Of a stretch of DNA of 13,677 bases, positions 7,290-13,677 are shown piece by piece (the stretch's first letter is position 1; the number at the start of each line of letters is the position of its first letter). The notes beneath the pieces were generated by a model that saw only the letters and a program-made list of their open reading frames with translations, did no database searches and was not told where the DNA came from. Where the stretch lies: positions 1 to 13,677 of the forward strand of contig JAJEBJ010000198.1 in assembly GCA_022822575.1 (NCBI GenBank), in the 5' to 3' direction. The DNA is from Alphaproteobacteria bacterium (GTDB taxonomy: Bacteria > Pseudomonadota > Alphaproteobacteria > SP197). The position numbers and the translations under genes were made by a program.

Positions 7290-8806
7290 CACCCGCCGTC
7301 TCCCATGGCGAAAGACTCCGCTTCGTTCGCTCCTGCGGTCTGTTCGACAAGGTTGGCGACCGACACATGCATGGCGTCGAGCAGTGACTCCGGCCAGATA
7401 CCCATGATCAGCACAGCCGCCACCAGCGGTACGAAGAACAACATCTCGCGTCTGTTGCAGTCGCTGATCGACTTCAGTTCCGCTTTCACGAGATCACCGA
7501 ACACGACGCGCCGGTAGAGCCACAGCATGTAGGCCGCACCCAGCACAATTCCCGTGGTGGCCAGGAACGCCACCCAGGTGTTGGCCTGGAACGCGCCGAC
7601 GAGAACCAGAAACTCACCGATGAATCCCGAAGTGCCAGGCAGGCCTACGGAAGCCAGCATGAACACCATGAAGACCAGGGCATAGCGCGGCATGCGGTGA
7701 ACGAGGCCGCCGTAAGTGGCAATCAGGCGGCTGTGCATCCTGTCATAGACGACGCCGACCACGAGAAAGAGAGCGGCCGAGACAACCCCGTGGGACAGCA
7801 TCTGGAAGAGGCCGCCTTCAATTCCCTGCTGATTCATGGTGAAGAGTCCGATGGTCACGAATCCCATGTGAGCCACCGAGGAATAGGCAATGAGCTTCTT
7901 CATGTCCTCCTGCATCAGTGCCACAAGGGAGGTATAGATGATGGCGACGATCGACAGGGAATAGACCAGCGGCGAGAAGTAGACCGATGCCTCTGGCAAC
8001 ATCGGCAAGGAAAACCTGAGAAACCCGTATGCTCCCATTTTGAGCAGGATGCCGGCGAGGATGACGGATCCCGCCGTCGGCGCCTCGACATGGGCATCCG
8101 GCAACCACGTGTGAAACGGCCACATCGGCACCTTGACCGCGAACGAGGCGAACATGGCCAGCCACAGCCAGCGTTGCAGATCCTCATCGAATCCCCAGTT
8201 CATGAGGGCGGGGATGCTGGTCGTGCCGGCCTCAAAGTACATCGTCAGCACCGCCACCAGCAGCAACACCGAACCGACGAGGGTGTAGAGAAAGAACTTG
8301 AATGCCGAGTAGATGCGCCGTGGCCCGCCCCAGATGCCGATGATCAGGAACATCGGGATCAGCATCGCCTCAAAGAAGAGATAGAAGAGGACGAAGTCGA
8401 GAGCGCAGAAGACTCCGATGATGAAGGACTCCATGACCAGGAAGGCGATCATGTATTCCCTCACCCGTGCGCGGATGGAGTCCCACGAACAGAGAATGCA
8501 GACGGGCACCAGGAAGGCCGTCAACACGATCAGAAAGAGGGAAATGCCGTCAACACCAAGGTAAAACTCGATGCCGAAAGCCGGAATCCACGCCGCCCTT
8601 TCGACAAACTGGAATTCCGCCGTGGTGGTGTCGAAGGCGGCCCAGATGAGAAGAACGACCACGAGGACGACAAGGGACGTCCACAGGGCAACATAGCGGG
8701 TGTTGCGGGCAACGGCTTCCGCGTTGTCGCCACGCGTCAGCAACACGAAGGCCGCGCCAACCAGAGGCAGGAAGGTAGCCAGGGACAGCAGGGGCCACTG
8801 CGACAT
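7289..8806 (-). CDS. nuoM: NADH-quinone oxidoreductase subunit M (complex I membrane arm)
   Basis: Antiporter-like proton-pumping subunit of complex I in the inner membrane. The 505 residues contain about 14 hydrophobic helices. The key membrane charges correspond to those of the E. coli protein: E146 (FLFFEAMLIPMF), K225 (FAVKVPMWPFH), K256 (GILLKMGAYG) and E398 (GFIGEFLVL). The NuoM signature FHTWLPDAHVEAPTAGSVILA (231-251) distinguishes it from NuoL and NuoN. The ATG at 8806 lies five bases after the nuoL stop, with AGGA overlapping that stop as ribosome binding site. The last base of its stop region is shared with the nuoN ATG. Confidence 0.97.
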   Translation of the reverse strand: MSQWPLLSLATFLPLVGAAFVLLTRGDNAEAVARNTRYVALWTSLVVLVVVLLIWAAFDTTTAEFQFVERAAWIPAFGIEFYLGVDGISLFLIVLTAFLVPVCILCSWDSIRARVREYMIAFLVMESFIIGVFCALDFVLFYLFFEAMLIPMFLIIGIWGGPRRIYSAFKFFLYTLVGSVLLLVAVLTMYFEAGTTSIPALMNWGFDEDLQRWLWLAMFASFAVKVPMWPFHTWLPDAHVEAPTAGSVILAGILLKMGAYGFLRFSLPMLPEASVYFSPLVYSLSIVAIIYTSLVALMQEDMKKLIAYSSVAHMGFVTIGLFTMNQQGIEGGLFQMLSHGVVSAALFLVVGVVYDRMHSRLIATYGGLVHRMPRYALVFMVFMLASVGLPGTSGFIGEFLVLVGAFQANTWVAFLATTGIVLGAAYMLWLYRRVVFGDLVKAELKSISDCNRREMLFFVPLVAAVLIMGIWPESLLDAMHVSVANLVEQTAGANEAESFAMGDGG

Positions 8807-8811
8807 CGTTC

Positions 8812-10752
8812 CTAGCCCCAGATCTTGAAAAGGAACCAGCTGGCCAACACAACGAGGCCAATCAGCATGGCAAAGGCGTAGTGGTAGAGATAACCTGACT
8901 GCAGGATCCTGGCGCGGCGCGCCAGGGAAAGGGTGGCGCCGGCAACTCCGTCAGGACCCAGACCGTCGATCACGTCGCCATCGCCCGTCTTCCAGAGCCC
9001 CAGGCCGACCCGTTTCGCCGGCCGCACCAGCAGGGCTTCATAGATCTCGTCGAAATACCACTTGTTGAGAAGAAAGCGGTGACTGCGGGAAAAGCGGGAG
9101 GCAAGGCGCTCCGGCAGGGCCGGTCTTTTCACATAGGCCCACCAGGCGGCCACGATCCCTCCTGTCGCCACCACAAGGATAAGCGCCTTGATGGCGAGGG
9201 GTGTGTCGTGGTGAGCCTTCTCGATGACATTCTCGCCCAGCATCAGGATCGACGATCCAAAGAACTCTCCGCCGCCATGATCCACCATGTGTCCGCCCAG
9301 CATCGGCAATCCGCCAACTAGGGCGCCACCGGCGAGAACCAACAGCGGCACCCACATGACGCGGGGTGCCTCGTGGACATGCTCGAGCACCTCGGCCGTC
9401 ATCCGAGGCGTGCCGTGGAATGTCATGATGATCAGGCGCCACGAGTAGAGCGCTGTGAGGAAGGCTGCGCCAACGCCGATCCAGAACGCATATCCACCGG
9501 CGAATCCATCCGTAACCCAGGCCGATTCGATGATGAGGTCCTTCGACCAATAACCGGCAAACACCGGGATGCCGGCGAGAGCGAGACTGCCAATCCACAT
9601 GTAGGCATAGGTCACGGGCATGCGGCGCCACAGCCCTCCCATCCGGCGCATGTCCTGATCGCCGCCGACGGCGTGAATGACCGCACCGGATCCCAGGAAC
9701 AGCAGGGCCTTGAAGAAGGCATGGGTGAAGAGGTGGAAGAGCGCCACCGGGTAGGCCCCGACGCCGCAGGCAAGGAACATGTATCCAAGCTGGCTGCAGG
9801 TCGAATAGGCGATAACGCGCTTGATGTCATTCTGTGCCAGGCCAACGGTCGCCGCGAAGATAGCCGTCGACGCGCCGACGATGGTCACCACCCACAGCGC
9901 CGCGGGCGCGAACTCGAACATTGGTGACAGGCGCACCACCATGAACACGCCGGCCGTGACCATGGTGGCAGCGTGGATCAGAGCCGACACCGGGGTCGGT
10001 CCCTCCATGGCGTCAGGAAGCCAGGTATGCAGAGGTACCTGTGCCGACTTTCCCATGGCGCCAACAAACAGGAGCAGACAGAGCAGAGTCAGCGTGTCGA
10101 CTTCCATCGACAGGAAGGAGAGGGATGTCCCTGCCACGTCGGGAACCGCAGCGAAGACGGCATCGAAGGCCACCGTGTCGAACACTAGAAAAACACCCAT
10201 GATGCCGAGCGCAAGGCCGAAGTCCCCGATCCGGTTGACAATGAAGGCCTTGATGGCCGCGGCATTGGCGCTCGGTCTCTTGTACCAGAATCCGATCAGC
10301 AGGTAGCTGCAGACACCAACACCCTCCCAGCCGAAGAACATCTGCACAAAGTTGTCGGCCGTCACCAGCATCAGCATGGCAAAGGTGAAGAGGGACAGAT
10401 AGGCAAAGAACCGCGGCCGGTGGGGGTCGTGCGCCATGTAGCCCAGCGAATAGACATGGACGACGGCAGATACCGTGGTCACCACCACCAGCATGACAGC
10501 GGTCACCTGATCCAGCGCAATCGCCCAGCTGACCTCGAAACTGCCGGAGTCGATCCACGTGAAGAGATGCACCGTGACATGTTCCGCGGAACCCGTGAGC
10601 TGAAAGAAGACGATCCAGCCAAGAACAGCCGATGCCACCAGCAGCACCGACGCCAGAACGGGTGCGATGCGGTCCCCCAGCCAGCGTCCGAAGAAGCCTG
10701 AGATCACGGCGCCCAGAAGAGGCAGAAAGACAACGGCGACGGCGTGAAGCAC
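8812..10752 (-). CDS. nuoL: NADH-quinone oxidoreductase subunit L (complex I membrane arm)
   Basis: Distal antiporter-like proton-pumping subunit of complex I, with the long lateral helix along the membrane arm. The 646 residues comprise about 16 hydrophobic helices and a C-terminal extension. Proton-path residues are present: E143 (FFGWEGVGVCSYLLIGFW), K235 (GAMGKSAQVPLHTWLPDAM), K348 (HAFFKALLFL) and the K404-D405 pair (YWSKDLIIES). The stretch PLHTWLPDAMEGPTPVSALI (240-259) is diagnostic. A C-terminal KWYFDEIYEALLVRPAKR segment is typical of alphaproteobacterial and mitochondrial-type NuoL. The start is a GTG at 10752, six bases after the nuoK stop. AAGGGT at the end of nuoK could serve as a distant ribosome binding site. 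Confidence 0.97.
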   Translation of the reverse strand: MLHAVAVVFLPLLGAVISGFFGRWLGDRIAPVLASVLLVASAVLGWIVFFQLTGSAEHVTVHLFTWIDSGSFEVSWAIALDQVTAVMLVVVTTVSAVVHVYSLGYMAHDPHRPRFFAYLSLFTFAMLMLVTADNFVQMFFGWEGVGVCSYLLIGFWYKRPSANAAAIKAFIVNRIGDFGLALGIMGVFLVFDTVAFDAVFAAVPDVAGTSLSFLSMEVDTLTLLCLLLFVGAMGKSAQVPLHTWLPDAMEGPTPVSALIHAATMVTAGVFMVVRLSPMFEFAPAALWVVTIVGASTAIFAATVGLAQNDIKRVIAYSTCSQLGYMFLACGVGAYPVALFHLFTHAFFKALLFLGSGAVIHAVGGDQDMRRMGGLWRRMPVTYAYMWIGSLALAGIPVFAGYWSKDLIIESAWVTDGFAGGYAFWIGVGAAFLTALYSWRLIIMTFHGTPRMTAEVLEHVHEAPRVMWVPLLVLAGGALVGGLPMLGGHMVDHGGGEFFGSSILMLGENVIEKAHHDTPLAIKALILVVATGGIVAAWWAYVKRPALPERLASRFSRSHRFLLNKWYFDEIYEALLVRPAKRVGLGLWKTGDGDVIDGLGPDGVAGATLSLARRARILQSGYLYHYAFAMLIGLVVLASWFLFKIWG

Positions 10753-10758
10753 GGCTGA

Positions 10759-11067
10759 CTAACCCTTCATCGTCGAGATGTCTTCCACCGCAATGGAACT
10801 GCGGTTGCGGAAGAAGACGACGAGGATGGCCAGGCCGATGGCCGCCTCAGCGGCGGCGACGGTCAGCACGAACATGGCGAAGACCTGTCCAACCAGGTCA
10901 CCGAGTTCGACGGAAAAAGCCACCAGATTGATATTGACGGCGAGCAGCATCAACTCGACGGACATCAGGATGATGATCACGTTCTTGCGGTTGAGAAAGA
11001 TGCCAAGGATTCCCAGGGTAAACAGGATCGCCGCCAGTGCCAGATAATGTTCAAGCCCGACAACCAT
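10759..11067 (-). CDS. nuoK: NADH-quinone oxidoreductase subunit K (complex I membrane arm)
   Basis: Small three-helix membrane subunit of complex I that joins the antiporter-like subunits to the quinone-proximal part. The length of 102 residues is standard. The two conserved membrane glutamates are E38 (LMSVELMLLAVN) and E74 (AAAEAAIGLA), equivalent to E36 and E72 of E. coli NuoK. LNRKNVI (25-31) is also a family hallmark. ATG at 11067 follows the nuoJ stop by one base, with AGGGGG as ribosome binding site at the end of nuoJ. The TAG stop lies six bases before nuoL. Confidence 0.97.
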   Translation of the reverse strand: MVVGLEHYLALAAILFTLGILGIFLNRKNVIIILMSVELMLLAVNINLVAFSVELGDLVGQVFAMFVLTVAAAEAAIGLAILVVFFRNRSSIAVEDISTMKG

Positions 11068-11068
11068 G

Positions 11069-11680
11069 TCAGACCCCCTCCCCGCGCCGTGCGTCGTGGA
11101 GTCTGATCACGTCCTCGGGACGCCGGCGGACCTGATCGCCAATTCGCTGACGCTTGATCTGGCGATGACGCAGCGTCAGCACGATGGCTCCGATCATGGC
11201 GATGAGGAGAATGATGCCGGCAGCCTGGAAGAGAAGCGCATAGCGGGTATAGAGCACGTCGCCGAGGGCAGCCGTGTTGCTGCGTACCTCAAGGGGTGGC
11301 ACGGGCTCTGCCAGTCCGCCTGCCATGGCTGGCTCGTACTGCCACAACCCGGCGACGATGATGAGTTCAATGAGCAGGACAAGGCCGACAAGTGCGCCGA
11401 TGGGAAGATAGTTGAGAAAGCCCTGGCGCATCTCGGCAAGATCGATGTCGAGCATCATGACCACGAAGAGGAAGAGAACGGCGACAGCGCCCACGTAGAC
11501 GATGACCAGAATCATGGCGAGGAACTCGGCGCCTATCAGAATGAACAGGGCCGCCGCATTGAAGAAGGCGAGTATCAGGCAGAGCACGGAGTGCACAGGG
11601 TTGCGCGCAGATATCACGACAACGGCCGAGAACAGCAGAATGGCGGCGAAAAGATAAAACGCGAGTGTCTGGAGAATCAT
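11069..11680 (-). CDS. nuoJ: NADH-quinone oxidoreductase subunit J (complex I membrane arm)
   Basis: Five-helix membrane subunit of complex I. Its third helix undergoes a conformational change linked to quinone reduction. The 203 residues include FSAVVVISARNPVHSVLCLI (17-36) and AEFLAMILVIVYVGAVAVLFLF (51-72), both characteristic, with E52 and Y62 in the conserved helix region. The C-terminal tail beyond about residue 170 is basic (RHRQIKRQR, RRRPED). I chose ATG at 11680. It has an AGGTGA ribosome binding site at eight bases' spacing, and the product begins MILQTLAFYLFA as NuoJ proteins commonly do. A GTG four codons earlier (11692) would overlap the nuoI stop by four bases and remains possible. 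Confidence 0.95.
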   Translation of the reverse strand: MILQTLAFYLFAAILLFSAVVVISARNPVHSVLCLILAFFNAAALFILIGAEFLAMILVIVYVGAVAVLFLFVVMMLDIDLAEMRQGFLNYLPIGALVGLVLLIELIIVAGLWQYEPAMAGGLAEPVPPLEVRSNTAALGDVLYTRYALLFQAAGIILLIAMIGAIVLTLRHRQIKRQRIGDQVRRRPEDVIRLHDARRGEGV

Positions 11681-11688
11681 GGCGCCTG

Positions 11689-11694
11689 TCACCT
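11689..11694 (-). promoter_or_regulatory. Shine-Dalgarno for nuoJ overlapping the nuoI stop
   Basis: AGGTGA on the minus strand contains the nuoI TGA stop and lies eight bases before the ATG at 11680. It supports that ATG over the GTG at 11692, because the GTG itself forms part of this site. A ribosome terminating on nuoI would sit on the site. Confidence 0.6.
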
Positions 11695-12177
11695 GTAGGG
11701 GGCATCGGCGGCAAGCCGCGCCGCGATTTCCTTCTCCCAGCGGTCACCATTGGCGAGAAGCCGTTCCTTGTCATAGAACAGTTCCTCGCGGGTTTCCGTG
11801 GCGAACTCGAAGTTCGGTCCCTCGACGATGGCGTCTACCGGACAGGCTTCTTCGCAGAACCCGCAATAGATGCACTTTGTCATGTCGATGTCATAGCGGG
11901 TGGTACGGCGACTGCCATCCTCACGGGGCTCCGCCTCAATGGTGATCGCCTGGGCCGGACAGACGGCCTCGCACAGTTTGCACGCAATGCACCGCTCCTC
12001 GCCGTTAGGATAACGCCGCAAGGCATGCTCCCCACGGAAACGGGGCGACAATGGCCCCTTCTCGAAGGGATAGTTGATGGTCGCCCGCCTCCGGAAGAGG
12101 TAGCTGAATGTCCTCATCAGGCCGGCAACCAGTTCCGTGAGCAACAATGTGCGGATCGCCCGGCGGAAAGCGGTCAT
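11689..12177 (-). CDS. nuoI: NADH-quinone oxidoreductase subunit I (two 4Fe-4S clusters)
   Basis: Ferredoxin-like peripheral subunit of complex I that carries clusters N6a and N6b and passes electrons towards N2 and quinone on the cytoplasmic side. The 162 residues are the typical alphaproteobacterial length (TYKY-like). Two CxxCxxCxxxCP motifs are complete: C63, C66, C69, C73 and C102, C105, C108, C112. The conserved INYPFEKGPLSPRFRGEHALRRYPNGEERC block precedes the first, and a GPNFEFATETREEL block (120-133) follows the second. The start is set at ATG 12177 by a strong ribosome binding site; an in-frame ATG at 12234 would overlap nuoH and add a cysteine-rich, non-homologous leader. The gap from nuoH is 22 bases. 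Confidence 0.98.
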   Translation of the reverse strand: MTAFRRAIRTLLLTELVAGLMRTFSYLFRRRATINYPFEKGPLSPRFRGEHALRRYPNGEERCIACKLCEAVCPAQAITIEAEPREDGSRRTTRYDIDMTKCIYCGFCEEACPVDAIVEGPNFEFATETREELFYDKERLLANGDRWEKEIAARLAADAPYR

Positions 12178-12184
12178 CCCTTGT

Positions 12185-12190
12185 CCTCCT
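12185..12190 (-). promoter_or_regulatory. Shine-Dalgarno for nuoI
   Basis: AGGAGG on the minus strand, seven bases before the ATG at 12177, in the 22-base nuoH-nuoI gap. It rules in the 162-residue form of NuoI over the upstream in-frame start. Confidence 0.85.
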
Positions 12191-12199
12191 GCCCGGATG

Positions 12200-13228
12200 T
12201 CATCGTGGCAGCCATCCGAACACCTGCAGCGCACCGGCTACCACGACGACCGCCGCCAGTGAAAGCGGAAGGAAGACCTTCCATCCAAGGCGCATGAGTT
12301 GATCATAACGGTAACGCGGGAACGTTGCCCTTACCCAGATGAAGACGAAGAGCATGAGAGCCGTCTTGAGGAGGAACCACAACGGTCCGGGAATCCAGTC
12401 CAGCCACGGACCCTCGAAGGGAGGCAGCCAACCGCCCAGGAAGAGTGTGGTAGCGAGCCCGGAAAGGAGAACCATGTTGGCGTATTCGCCCATGAAGAAC
12501 AGGGCGAAGGTCATGGCCGAATACTCAACGTTGTAACCGGAAACGAGTTCCGACTCCGCCTCCGGCAAATCAAAGGGCGCACGGTTTGTCTCCGCCAGCG
12601 CCGAGATGAAGAAGATCACAAAGAGTGGGAACAGGGGTACGATGTACCATGACCAGAATCCGCCGCTCTGGGAGCGGACGATATCGGCAAGATTGAGTGA
12701 ACCGACACACACGAGAACGGCGACGAGGACAAAGCCGATGGATACCTCGTACGAGACCATCTGCGCCGCCGAGCGCAGGGCTCCGAGGAAAGCGTAGCGT
12801 GAATTCGAGGCCCAGCCTGCCATGATGATGCCATAGACACCGAGCGACGAAACGGCAAAGAGATAGAGGATGCCGACATTGATGTTGGCAACGGTCCAGA
12901 CCCCTGAAGCGCTTTCACCAAGAGGAATCACTGCCCACCCCACCATGGCGATGACGAAGGTGACTATCGGTGCGAGGATGAAGATGACGCGGTTGGCACC
13001 TGCGGGAATGATGGTTTCCTTCAGGAGCAGCTTGCCGGCATCGGCAAAGGGCTGGAGCAATCCGAAGGGACCGACGATGTTCGGACCGCGGCGCAACTGC
13101 ATCGCCGCCATGACCTTGCGTTCCGCGTAGGTGAGAAAGGCAACGCTCACCAGGAGCGGAACGAGGATCGCCGCAATGGCGAGCAGCACCAGGACCAGGT
13201 GCCAGGTCCAATCTGCGATCAGCTGCAT
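12200..13228 (-). CDS. nuoH: NADH-quinone oxidoreductase subunit H (complex I membrane arm)
   Basis: Membrane subunit that forms much of the quinone chamber where the peripheral arm meets the membrane arm. The 342 residues contain about eight or nine helices. Signature stretches are AERKVMAAMQLRRGPN (35-50), QPFADAGKLLLKE (59-71) and the acidic, quinone-proximal loop AETNRAPFDLPEAESELVSG (212-231), followed by YNVEYSA (232-238). E36, E161, E213, E223, E225 and E227 are the expected conserved acidic positions. I chose ATG at 13228, where the product begins MQLIADWTWHLVLV. It overlaps the nuoG end by ten bases. The longer in-frame start at 13375 would lie deep inside nuoG and encode a cysteine-rich stretch unlike any NuoH. 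The ribosome binding site is weak, so coupling to nuoG is likely. Confidence 0.97.
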   Translation of the reverse strand: MQLIADWTWHLVLVLLAIAAILVPLLVSVAFLTYAERKVMAAMQLRRGPNIVGPFGLLQPFADAGKLLLKETIIPAGANRVIFILAPIVTFVIAMVGWAVIPLGESASGVWTVANINVGILYLFAVSSLGVYGIIMAGWASNSRYAFLGALRSAAQMVSYEVSIGFVLVAVLVCVGSLNLADIVRSQSGGFWSWYIVPLFPLFVIFFISALAETNRAPFDLPEAESELVSGYNVEYSAMTFALFFMGEYANMVLLSGLATTLFLGGWLPPFEGPWLDWIPGPLWFLLKTALMLFVFIWVRATFPRYRYDQLMRLGWKVFLPLSLAAVVVVAGALQVFGWLPR

Positions 13229-13677
13229 GACTCGCTCTGCGCTGAGCCAGGAAGAAAGGCTTCCGTGGCAAGGCCCATGGTTGGCGAGGCACGGCTGATC
13301 GTACAGGTCCGATAGAAGTTGTCGACAGCCGGGACAAATGGCGCGTCCGTCATTTCCCCCGTGGAACCGAAGCATCGCCAGGGTGCTGGCGTGATCGAGT
13401 CAATGTCGCCGAGGTGCGGCACCTCTTCGATCATTGCCTGGCGCAGGCTATCGAGATCGTCAAAGGGCAGCGGTGCACCGAGGTATCCGGAAAGGGCACG
13501 CAGGATGCGCCAGTCCTCGCGGGCCTCACCAGGCGGGAACACGGCACGCTGGGCACGCTGTGGCCGCCCCTCGAGATTGACGTAGGTGGCGTCCTTCTCC
13601 GTCCATGCCGCCGCTGGCAGGATGACGTCGGCAACGGCGGCACCCCGGTCACCATGATGGCCGATGTAGACGACGAA
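13219..13677 (-). CDS. nuoG: NADH-quinone oxidoreductase subunit G, C-terminal part (5' end off window)
   Basis: Peripheral-arm iron-sulfur subunit of complex I; only the last 152 residues are present. Translating from the right edge gives VYIGHHGDRGAAVADVILP, then AAWTEKDATYVNLEGRPQR. This is the molybdopterin-oxidoreductase-fold part of NuoG in which the VNLEGR region is highly conserved. The C-terminus has NFYRTCTISRASPTM, also a NuoG hallmark. The iron-sulfur ligands lie upstream outside the window. The stop at 13219 is ten bases inside nuoH. No frameshift is seen. Confidence 0.96.
   Translation of the reverse strand, partial: FVVYIGHHGDRGAAVADVILPAAAWTEKDATYVNLEGRPQRAQRAVFPPGEAREDWRILRALSGYLGAPLPFDDLDSLRQAMIEEVPHLGDIDSITPAPWRCFGSTGEMTDAPFVPAVDNFYRTCTISRASPTMGLATEAFLPGSAQSESCS

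Noticed and set aside
5829..7517. A 562-codon open frame on the plus strand, antisense to nuoN and the end of nuoM
   Set aside because: Its product is rich in H, D, E, G and Q with no fold-like pattern, as expected from the reverse complement of hydrophobic codons in GC-rich DNA. It mirrors nuoN, whose frame is fully supported by conserved residues.
7697..8815. A 372-codon plus-strand open frame antisense to nuoM
   Set aside because: Same H/D/E/Q-rich shadow composition, with no recognisable motif and no plausible ribosome binding site. The opposite strand encodes an intact NuoM.
12178..12234. Longer nuoI start adding 19 residues
   Set aside because: The added residues overlap nuoH, are cysteine-rich and are not part of NuoI. 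The AGGAGG site points to the ATG at 12177.
13229..13375. Longer nuoH start adding 49 residues
   Set aside because: The extension lies wholly within nuoG, whose frame shows conserved NuoG residues there, and it has no NuoH similarity.
13219..13542. Separate 107-residue gene starting with GTG at 13542
   Set aside because: The same frame runs open to the right edge and encodes the conserved NuoG GHHGD and VNLEGR segments, so this is just the nuoG 3' part.
1..13677. Search for CRISPR arrays, tRNA or rRNA genes, insertion sequences, long direct or inverted repeats and phage or defence genes
   Set aside because: Nothing was seen by eye. Nearly all bases are accounted for by intact housekeeping genes, leaving no room for another system.

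Overview
The window is a compact run of housekeeping genes from an alphaproteobacterium with high GC content. All 15 genes lie on the minus strand, so transcription runs from position 13677 towards position 1. The order nuoG-H-I-J-K-L-M-N, birA, coaX, rnj, mce, DUF1467, proS is the respiratory complex I neighbourhood known from many Alphaproteobacteria. ProS is the short form without an editing insertion domain, and the NuoI, NuoH and NuoL sequences are also of alphaproteobacterial/mitochondrial type. I cannot name a genus.

Layout in the direction of transcription. First come the 3' end of nuoG (13677-13219) and complete nuoH, nuoI, nuoJ, nuoK, nuoL, nuoM and nuoN (13228-5826). These encode the end of one peripheral-arm subunit, the ferredoxin-like NuoI, and six of the seven membrane-arm subunits (NuoA lies outside). 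They are followed by birA (biotin protein ligase), coaX (type III pantothenate kinase) and rnj (ribonuclease J), joined by 4-base stop/start overlaps. Next are mce (methylmalonyl-CoA epimerase), a small DUF1467 membrane protein, tag (3-methyladenine DNA glycosylase I) and finally proS (prolyl-tRNA synthetase), which runs off the left edge about a dozen residues before its expected end.

The sequence is about 99% coding. Only about 170 bases lie between genes, the longest gap is 59 bases, and no gap has a convincing terminator. This fits one long polycistronic unit, or a few overlapping ones, whose main promoter lies upstream of nuoG outside the window. Functionally, complex I oxidises NADH and pumps protons. 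The ligase, pantothenate kinase and epimerase belong to biotin, CoA and propionyl/methylmalonyl-CoA metabolism. RNase J, ProS and Tag serve RNA decay, translation and DNA repair.

I found no mobile element, CRISPR array, RNA gene, repeat family, phage gene or defence system, and no evidence for a new multi-gene system. The least ordinary points are tag inserted between DUF1467 and proS, the TTG start inferred for rnj, a 12-codon mini-ORF ending inside the ribosome binding site of the DUF1467 gene, and several long antisense open frames that I judge to be coding shadows.
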